DNA of 64,000 nucleotides from Dyadobacter sp. CY343 (lineage in GTDB: Bacteria; Bacteroidota; Bacteroidia; Cytophagales; Spirosomataceae), in NCBI RefSeq assembly GCF_021390335.1, contig NZ_JAJUXK010000002.1:62001-126000 (forward strand). The letters run 5' to 3'. The notes beneath the pieces are model-generated. The model searched no databases, was not told the DNA's origin, and was given only the letters and a program-made list of their open reading frames with translations. Shown here piece after piece: positions 54,874 to 61,056 of this stretch; position 1 is the stretch's first letter; the number at the start of each line of letters is the position of its first letter. A program made the position numbers and the translations under genes.

Positions 54874-54956
54874 ATTTGCGTTCACGGTAGCAAGTTCTTG
54901 AGAAATGTACTCACGTTCCTTTATTACTTTATTTTAGATCAAACACATTGTTAAAA

Positions 54957-55487
54957 ATGCGAAAACTGGTTCTTTACATTGCTTCCAGCGTCGACGGGTA
55001 CATTGCTGCTCCCGGCGATGACCTGGGATTTTTGGCGAAAGTGGAAAAAGAAGGGGAGGATTATGGATATGCGGATTTCATTGCGGAGGTCGATACGGTG
55101 ATCGTCGGCCGCCGGACTTACGATTGGGTAATGCAGCACGTTCCTGAGTTCAGCCACTCGGACAAGGAATCGTATATCATCACCAGAACGCCGCAGGAAA
55201 GCGTTGGTAACACCCATTTTTATACCGGCGACATCGGCGAGCTGGTACAGGCATTCAAAGCGAAAGAAGGCGGCACGATCTTCTGCGACGGCGGCGCCGA
55301 AGTAGTACACCAGCTCCTGACACGCAGCCTGATTGACGAATTTGTGATTTCAATTATTCCCACATTCGTCGGTGACGGTACCCGGCTTTTCAAAGACGGT
55401 CGGCCCGGCGGGGATCTGCAATTGGTTGATGTGAAGAGTTTCGATACCGGGTTGGTGCAGTTGTGTTACAGGAGGGCAGGGAGGTAA
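54957..55487 (+). CDS. Dihydrofolate reductase-like (RibD C-terminal domain) protein
   Basis: A 176-residue protein from MRKLVLYIASSVDGYIA; a TTG three codons earlier is unlikely. The DHFR fold of the RibD_C type is visible: SVDGYIAAPGDDLGFL, DTVIVGRRTYDWV, IITRTPQ, IFCDGGAEVVHQLL and FVISIIPTFVGDGTRLF. These small stand-alone proteins (YyaP/YwjB-like) are probable NADPH-dependent reductases of unknown substrate. It follows the tandem repeat region and is a single gene. Confidence 0.9.
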   Translation: MRKLVLYIASSVDGYIAAPGDDLGFLAKVEKEGEDYGYADFIAEVDTVIVGRRTYDWVMQHVPEFSHSDKESYIITRTPQESVGNTHFYTGDIGELVQAFKAKEGGTIFCDGGAEVVHQLLTRSLIDEFVISIIPTFVGDGTRLFKDGRPGGDLQLVDVKSFDTGLVQLCYRRAGR

Positions 55488-55513
55488 GCGGCAGATGTGT
55501 TAAAGAAATTGGA

Positions 55514-55521
55514 TATATTTG
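55514..55521 (+). promoter_or_regulatory. Candidate -7 element for the nucleotidyltransferase pair
   Basis: TATATTTG is an exact TAnnTTTG match, 21 bp before the ATG of the small first gene. A -33 TTTG is not clear. Confidence 0.45.
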
Positions 55522-55542
55522 GTATAAACGATAATAGCCGAA

Positions 55543-55737
55543 ATGAGCAGGAAAATAGCAATGGTGAAGAGTCAGTCAGAAATGACCAAAGTCGGACAGG
55601 CGAGTGACGACCTGGCTTATTGGCTGAGCCGTCCGGTACAGGAGCGATTGGCGGCAGTAACGTTTTTAGTAAATCAGAACCTGGCACCATCTCAGCGAAT
55701 GGACAAGAACGCGGTTTTCAGGAAAATGATGAAGTAA
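55543..55737 (+). CDS. Small protein preceding nucleotidyltransferase (antitoxin/partner candidate)
   Basis: A 64-residue basic protein (MSRKIAMVKSQSEMTKVGQA ... YWLSRPVQERLAAVTFLVNQ). The core W-L-S-R-P-x-Q-E-R-L-A-A-V resembles short proteins often encoded just ahead of DUF6036/MNT-type nucleotidyltransferases. It overlaps the nucleotidyltransferase start by one base (TAATG), so the two are translated together. A toxin-antitoxin or modification pair is a reasonable but unproved guess. Confidence 0.7.
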   Translation: MSRKIAMVKSQSEMTKVGQASDDLAYWLSRPVQERLAAVTFLVNQNLAPSQRMDKNAVFRKMMK

Positions 55738-56186
55738 TGGTACTAGAACCCGATTTTGAAGATTTTATAGCGCTTCTTAACAAACACGAGGTTGAGTATC
55801 TTGTTGTGGGAGGCTACGCAATGGCGTTTCACGGCAGACCGCGTTACACTGGTGATCTTGACATTTGGATCAATGTTTCCGAATCAAATGCGCAGAAGAT
55901 GCTGGTTGTTTTGGCTGAATTCGGATTTTCTTCACTGATGTTTAGTAAGGAAGATTTTTTAAAAGAAAACATCATTAATCAGATTGGTTATCCGCCACTT
56001 AGAATAGATATTTTGACGTCTGTCGACGGAATCACCTTTGCGGAAGCTTATTCAAATCGCAAATCGCTTGAAATGGGAGCGCTTGAAGTCGCTTTTATCG
56101 GGTTAAATCAACTGATTGCAAATAAAAAGGCCAGTAACAGGCCGCAGGATATTGTTGACATTGAATCTTTAAAGAAGATTGATTAG
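55737..56186 (+). CDS. MNT-like nucleotidyltransferase (DUF6036-type)
   Basis: A 149-residue protein starting at the TAATG overlap (ATG 55737). The nucleotidyltransferase core is EYLVVGGYAMAFHGRPRYTGDLDIWI, with the GG pair and the D-x-D metal site, and the third acidic strand PPLRIDILTSVDGI. Such minimal nucleotidyltransferases include toxins or antitoxins of abortive-infection and MNT/HEPN systems. No HEPN gene is adjacent, but the small partner upstream is co-translated. Confidence 0.85.
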   Translation: MVLEPDFEDFIALLNKHEVEYLVVGGYAMAFHGRPRYTGDLDIWINVSESNAQKMLVVLAEFGFSSLMFSKEDFLKENIINQIGYPPLRIDILTSVDGITFAEAYSNRKSLEMGALEVAFIGLNQLIANKKASNRPQDIVDIESLKKID

Positions 56187-56198
56187 TTGCCAAACCCC

Positions 56199-57185
56199 TC
56201 ACTGCTCCCGAAACGAAATCTCCACCCGCCGGTTTTTGCTCTTATTTTCCTCTCTATCATTCTCAGCAACGGGCAAATACGAACCTTTCCATTCAACCCG
56301 GATCTGGCCCGGGCGCACTCCGTTTGTTTTCATATAATGTTGCACAACCCGGGCGCGGTATTCTGAGAGGATCAGGTTTAGGCTTTGCTTGCCGACATTA
56401 TCGGTGTGGCCAGTAACACGGGCAATCAGGTTATGCCGGCGGACCAATACTGCGCATACAGAATCCAGAACAAGGCGGCTGTCTTTCCTGAGGTGGTAAC
56501 TGCTTTGGTCGAAATATAAAGTCCTCGGCGTCAGCATTTGAAGCGCAACCTGGCTGTTTGTTTTAGCGTTTTCATAACGTACAAACAAGAAGTTAAAACC
56601 TTCATTGAGCACTACCTTTTCCTTCGAAAGGCTATTTTCAACCTCCTTTTCGGTTTTGTCAAAAATCCCTGTATAAAGTGTGTAAGCACCAGGAAGAACG
56701 TAGTTCGTGGTTATGGTCCGGTGTTTTGGCGAACTTACGATAGGTCTGTTCTCCTGCACTTTACGTGTGGTTTCGTCCATTAACACTATTGACATTGTTT
56801 CGGTATCAGGCGCGTCAACTTGCACGAACAATTGACTTTTTGGGAAAATAGTTTCGTCTTCCTTAATGGAAGGATCCAGCCCGTTTTTCAACATTGGTAC
56901 CTTTATTTCAAATGTACCTTTTGCTCGATTTTTCCCGATTCTGTTTACTCCAATGTTTCTTGTTTCAAATCCAGCCAACTCAAAAGTCAGTTGCCGGGCT
57001 GAGTCGGGTAGCTCGAATGCAAACTTTCCCAATTGGTCTACATTAATTTTCTGCTTGCTTGTACTGAAAACTACTGTGATATTGCATTTCTCATTGGTCT
57101 GGTCAGCGACATTGTAACAGTTGCCAGAGACGCGGAGTGAGTCAGAAGTAAATGCGAGAAACGACAGGATGAGTGCGGTGAGCAT
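56199..57185 (-). CDS. OmpA-family C-terminal domain protein
   Basis: A 328-residue secreted protein with a signal-like N-terminus (MLTALILSFLAFTSDSLRV). Residues 15-100 look like a carboxypeptidase-regulatory beta domain. The C-terminal 110 residues are an OmpA peptidoglycan-binding domain: LYFDQSSYHLRKDSRLVLDSVCAVLVRR, TGHTDNVGKQSLNLILSEYRARVVQHYM with the conserved NxxLSxxRA-type Asn/Leu/Ser/Arg positions. It would link the outer membrane or periplasm to peptidoglycan. Its 3' end is close to the convergent nucleotidyltransferase gene (12 bp). Confidence 0.87.
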   Translation of the reverse strand: MLTALILSFLAFTSDSLRVSGNCYNVADQTNEKCNITVVFSTSKQKINVDQLGKFAFELPDSARQLTFELAGFETRNIGVNRIGKNRAKGTFEIKVPMLKNGLDPSIKEDETIFPKSQLFVQVDAPDTETMSIVLMDETTRKVQENRPIVSSPKHRTITTNYVLPGAYTLYTGIFDKTEKEVENSLSKEKVVLNEGFNFLFVRYENAKTNSQVALQMLTPRTLYFDQSSYHLRKDSRLVLDSVCAVLVRRHNLIARVTGHTDNVGKQSLNLILSEYRARVVQHYMKTNGVRPGQIRVEWKGSYLPVAENDREENKSKNRRVEISFREQ

Positions 57186-57296
57186 AGCCGGTTGACGATG
57201 AGTTTAGAACTTTATGGAAAAGGAAAGAACGGGTAGCTGCTACTTGAAAGCGCTGCAAATCAGTATGATAATTTACATTGATATAATAAGCATAAC

Positions 57297-57809
57297 ATGT
57301 TAGAAACCATCAAAGAGAGCATCTGGCAGCAATTTGGAGCAAGTTTAAATACATTGGGAAATGCAATTGAGCGTTGTCCGGCGGATTTGTGGGAGAGTAA
57401 AAAACGATTTTTCTACATCGGATACCACGCATTGATCCTTGCAGATTATTACCTGACAATTCCCGCGCCGGAAGAATTTCACTCGGTACTTCCATTTTCT
57501 TTTACCGAACCAGACGAGATTCCTGACGGTGTAGTGGGAGATATGGTGCCCGATAAACATTATACGCAAGCTGAAATGCTGACTTATGTTGAGGGAGTCC
57601 GTGCCAAGCTGAGGGAAGTAGTTTTTGGGCTGACGGAAGAGAAAGTAAGTGAGCGCTGGGTTGAGCCGAGTGGCGATATGAATTATTCGGTTTTGGAGAT
57701 TTTGCTTTATAATTTACGACACGTGCAGCATCATGCCGCGCAGCTGAATCTGCTTTTGAGGCAAGAGCGGAACTTGCGGTCGGAGTGGGTTTTTCGGGTT
57801 GATGAGTAA
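57297..57809 (+). CDS. DinB/YfiT-like four-helix metalloprotein
   Basis: A 170-residue protein with the DinB_2 pattern: the first metal His in YIGYHALILADYYL and the last pair in NLRHVQHHAAQLNLLLRQ. These proteins bind a divalent metal and include thiol S-transferases (bacillithiol or mycothiol-linked); here the cofactor is unknown. No partner gene; the next gene starts 63 bp downstream on the same strand. Confidence 0.9.
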   Translation: MLETIKESIWQQFGASLNTLGNAIERCPADLWESKKRFFYIGYHALILADYYLTIPAPEEFHSVLPFSFTEPDEIPDGVVGDMVPDKHYTQAEMLTYVEGVRAKLREVVFGLTEEKVSERWVEPSGDMNYSVLEILLYNLRHVQHHAAQLNLLLRQERNLRSEWVFRVDE

Positions 57810-57872
57810 GGTAGAGTTATTAAAAAGTCGTTTTACATAAATACATTTACTGCAATTAAAAGTTAGCATCAA

Positions 57873-58472
57873 ATGCCAACCCTCGCCAACTACTCCCTCG
57901 CCATCATGCCCGACGCTACAATCCTGCAAGATGTAGCGGAAATGAAGCAGCAGCTCAAAACTACAACTGGGAAAAGTTACGGCAGCGCGAATGCGGAGGG
58001 GCATATTTCTTTGGATGGGTTTGAAGCCAGTGAAGAGGATTATCCTTACGTTCTGGCAGAGTACCGCCGCATTGTGTCTGAGCTCGATCCTTTTGAGATT
58101 GTCTTTTCCGGTTTCGACGATTTCGACCGGGGCAACTTTTCTGCTTTTTACATTAAATTAACGAAAGATTCTTCTGAGGAAATCCGTGAGCGGACTGCCG
58201 TTATAATGAAGGCTTTTGACAAAAAAATCAAGAAGCAATATATGCGAAAATGGGCGGATGAATCTAAAAACCCGCATATGTCCATTGGAAGGCGGCTGTC
58301 TCGCGAGTGGATTGCATTGGCGCGTTCGATCTTTACCAACTATGAAGCGCGCTTCCATTGCAATTCATTTGCGATCAGGAAGTATAATGACAAACGCCGT
58401 CAGTATGATGTTGTAGATGTGCTTCCCTTCCTGGGTGCTCCCGCGGTACAGCTGGATTTGTTCAATCCATAA
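57873..58472 (+). CDS. 2H phosphoesterase / 2'-5' RNA ligase-like protein
   Basis: A 199-residue protein with two H-x-S/T motifs: GHISLDG near residue 44 and PHMSIGR near residue 134, the diagnostic pair of the 2H phosphoesterase superfamily. The N-terminus NYSLAIMPDATI and the flanking beta strands fit the fold. Members cleave or make cyclic phosphodiester/2'-5' linkages in RNA or nucleotides. Converges with the oxygenase gene 6 bp away. Confidence 0.88.
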   Translation: MPTLANYSLAIMPDATILQDVAEMKQQLKTTTGKSYGSANAEGHISLDGFEASEEDYPYVLAEYRRIVSELDPFEIVFSGFDDFDRGNFSAFYIKLTKDSSEEIRERTAVIMKAFDKKIKKQYMRKWADESKNPHMSIGRRLSREWIALARSIFTNYEARFHCNSFAIRKYNDKRRQYDVVDVLPFLGAPAVQLDLFNP

Positions 58473-58478
58473 AACTCA

Positions 58479-59159
58479 TCACCCCACTTTCAACCATCCC
58501 GTAATACTCAGCCTGGCAGTATTGGTGACCAGCACTTCGTGTTCCAGTTCGCTGCTTTTGAAGAAGATACTTTTTCCGCTAACAGGTGAGATATCCTGCT
58601 CACGGTCAGCGTGATGGATCCGCAGCTCGCCGCCATTTCCTTCCTGCCAGTCGGCATTCAGATAGGTGATCATTGAATATTGCCGGCTCGGATTGTTGCG
58701 GAACTGATCTAAGTGTTTTTTGTAAAAGCTCCCCGCAGGGTACATTGCGTAATGGAATTCGTAACCAGTGATTCCGGTGTAGCAAGTACTGTTCAAATGC
58801 AGCACAAATTGATCAATCAGATCAAAAAACTCGTTTTCAACAGGATCATTATGCTTCCGGTCGAGCCAGTAGATCATGTCGCTCCGGTACAGTTTATCAT
58901 GGAGAATGATCTTTTCGTTGCCGGTACCAGCCGACTGAAAATGGCCTTGTGAATGCAATGCAGCGAGCTTTTCTCTTAGCTGGTTGGCGAGTGTTGCATT
59001 CAGGAAATTTTCCGCTATCCCCACTTTATTATCGATGTAGCTGTCGATAAGTGTATCAAATGCAGTTTGCAAAAAGTGAAGATTAGAAGTAAGTCCAATA
59101 GCAGGATTAAGTGAAGATAATACTATTATTTGTTTTTTTTGAAACAGTTGTCGGTGCAA
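58479..59159 (-). CDS. 2OG-Fe(II) oxygenase (prolyl 4-hydroxylase type)
   Basis: A 226-residue protein with the iron site HLD (His149, Asp151) in YPAGSFYKKHLDQFRNN and the distal His207 in SSELEHEVL, plus Arg216 in RLSITGWL for 2-oxoglutarate. YSMITYLNADWQEGNGGELRIHH is the typical double-stranded beta-helix core. It likely hydroxylates a protein or small molecule. The N-terminus is uncertain: ATG 59159 is the only ATG, and alternative GTG/TTG codons near residues 13-30 also fit. Divergent from the sigma factor gene. Confidence 0.88.
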   Translation of the reverse strand: MHRQLFQKKQIIVLSSLNPAIGLTSNLHFLQTAFDTLIDSYIDNKVGIAENFLNATLANQLREKLAALHSQGHFQSAGTGNEKIILHDKLYRSDMIYWLDRKHNDPVENEFFDLIDQFVLHLNSTCYTGITGYEFHYAMYPAGSFYKKHLDQFRNNPSRQYSMITYLNADWQEGNGGELRIHHADREQDISPVSGKSIFFKSSELEHEVLVTNTARLSITGWLKVG

Positions 59160-59198
59160 AATCGCTGCATTTCGTCTTGTACTTGTAAATCCTTTTGC

Positions 59199-59804
59199 AT
59201 GTATTTCCCGACTGCGGCGCCTGTTAATGCCATTACCGATGATGCTGCGCTTTGGCTCGCCTTTCGCACCGGCGACAATAAGGCCCTCGGCACTCTGGCT
59301 GAGCGCTATTTTGTTACTTTAAAAAGGTACGGGCTCAAATTTATGGTTGACGAAACCATTGTTGACGATTGCATTCAGGACCTCTTTCTCGAACTCTGGC
59401 AAAACCGTCACAAGATCAACCAGACTCCCTCAGTTAAATTTTATCTGCTCAAATCGCTCAGAAACAGCATAATAGGGCACTTACGTTATCAGCAGCGATT
59501 TGCAAGCGAAGAACCGTCCCAGTGGGATACCGGCATGCCCGATCATTTCAATGCAGAATCGCTCCTTATTGAGCAGGAAACGCTAGACGGTTTGATCACC
59601 CAGGTAAATTCACAAATGGCGACACTGCCAAAACGCGAGCGCGAAGCACTTTATCTGCGTTATTTTGAAAACCTCAGTGTAATTGAGATCGCAGAAGTAA
59701 TGGGTGTGAACAGGCAGTCCGTTTCTAATTTTCTCCAAAAGGCGCTCGCCCGCATCCGCGACCGGTGGCTGGTCACGATGGTACTAAACTTATTCTTTTT
59801 TTAA
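59199..59804 (+). CDS. ECF-type RNA polymerase sigma factor (FecI-like)
   Basis: A 201-residue sigma factor from MYFPTAAPVNAITDDAALWL; the frame is open upstream to 59130, but that part would overlap the divergent oxygenase gene. Region 2 is LAERYFVTLKRYGLKFMVDETIVDDCIQDLFLELW, and region 4 is LPKREREALYLRYFENLSVIEIAEVMGVNRQSVSNFLQKALARIR. It should direct transcription of the SusC gene and downstream uptake genes, held inactive by the FecR protein encoded next. Confidence 0.93.
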   Translation: MYFPTAAPVNAITDDAALWLAFRTGDNKALGTLAERYFVTLKRYGLKFMVDETIVDDCIQDLFLELWQNRHKINQTPSVKFYLLKSLRNSIIGHLRYQQRFASEEPSQWDTGMPDHFNAESLLIEQETLDGLITQVNSQMATLPKREREALYLRYFENLSVIEIAEVMGVNRQSVSNFLQKALARIRDRWLVTMVLNLFFF

Positions 59805-59884
59805 ATATTTTTTCAATTCCGAGGGTATATCGTTCACGGCTGTTCATAATATCATAGAAATCATTTGAATAGTCAAGAATAGTC

Positions 59885-60961
59885 ATGCCTGAACAACCCT
59901 TCGGATCCGTCGAGGATTTTTTGCAGGACCTTCGTTTCCAGCAATGGGCACGCGGCGAAGCTCCCGGCGACAAACGCTATTGGCAGGCGTTTCTGAACTC
60001 CAACCCGGATAAAGTTCACCTTTATGAAGAGGCTATTGCATTGATTCTCATCATGCAGGGTAATGATTTGCAGCCCGTAAGTTCATCCAGGAAAATCAGG
60101 CAAATACAGGATGCCATTGCGGACGAAGTAACTGAAAAACACATTCTACCAGTCTGGCAGTGGTTACGATGGGGGTTAGCCGCAATGCTGGTCGTCGCAA
60201 TCGGTTTTTGGTGGAGTTATAAAACAACGAACAAAACCGGGGAGATAGCCGCCAAAGAAAAATTCTTTCCTGCATTGGAAAAGTCGGTTACGCGGCGTAA
60301 TGAACGCAACCAGGCAATGCTTGTGAACCTGCCCGACGGATCATCAGTATTACTTTCAAAAGAAAGCAGCGTGCGGTACAACCAGCAGATGAACGGAAAG
60401 AAAAGGGTTGTTTACCTGACCGGCGAAGGCTTTTTCGAAGTGGTTAAAGATGCAAACCGACCATTTTTCGTGTATGCAGACAAAGTGGTTACAAAAGTGT
60501 TAGGTACCAGTTTCACCGTAAAATCGTATCCTGATAGTGCTGAGGCGATCGTTTCAGTTAAAACCGGCAAGGTATCTGTTTCTGCCTCGGCCCAGAATGC
60601 CGGCAGCCACACATCACTTACCTTGCTCCCCAATCAGCAGGTGAATCTGTTGGTTGAAAATCAAAAATTGACCACGACTATCACGGAGGTGGTTAAACCT
60701 TCTGAAATGACACCTGTGCAGAAAGAACCGTTTGAATTCGAATTCACGCCGGTGGCCGAGGCATTTAAAATACTGGAAGCCAATTATGCAGTCAAAATTC
60801 ATTTCGATGAAGTGAAAATGCGTGACTGTACGCTCACAGCCTCACTGAAAGACGAACCGTTTCTGGAAAAGATCAGGCTGATCTGCCTGGCAACGGAATC
60901 CAGTTTTCAGGTGCTCGAAGATCAGATAATCATTTCCGGAAACGGGTGTCAGACTCCTTAA
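59885..60961 (+). CDS. FecR-family anti-sigma factor
   Basis: A 358-residue protein with a cytoplasmic N-terminal FecR region (EDFLQDLRFQQWARGEAPGDKRYWQ), one membrane helix near residue 85-105 (WLRWGLAAMLVVAIGFWW) and a periplasmic part with GEGFFEVVKDANRPFFVYA and VSVKTGKVSVSA. The DUF4974 end is FEFTPVAEAFKILEANYAVKI. It senses the STN domain of the SusC protein and controls the sigma factor. It lies 80 bp after the sigma gene and 95 bp before susC. Confidence 0.93.
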   Translation: MPEQPFGSVEDFLQDLRFQQWARGEAPGDKRYWQAFLNSNPDKVHLYEEAIALILIMQGNDLQPVSSSRKIRQIQDAIADEVTEKHILPVWQWLRWGLAAMLVVAIGFWWSYKTTNKTGEIAAKEKFFPALEKSVTRRNERNQAMLVNLPDGSSVLLSKESSVRYNQQMNGKKRVVYLTGEGFFEVVKDANRPFFVYADKVVTKVLGTSFTVKSYPDSAEAIVSVKTGKVSVSASAQNAGSHTSLTLLPNQQVNLLVENQKLTTTITEVVKPSEMTPVQKEPFEFEFTPVAEAFKILEANYAVKIHFDEVKMRDCTLTASLKDEPFLEKIRLICLATESSFQVLEDQIIISGNGCQTP

Positions 60962-61056
60962 TTCTCTAAAATTCCCTTTAAATAATAACCCTAAACCAAA
61001 CGCTATGAAAAGAAAGTGTAAGTAACAATCGCCTGATCCTTAATAATTTAAACTCT

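Noticed and set aside
59130..59198. Upstream extension of the sigma factor
   Set aside because: It overlaps the divergent oxygenase N-terminus and is Cys-rich, unlike sigma factor N-termini.
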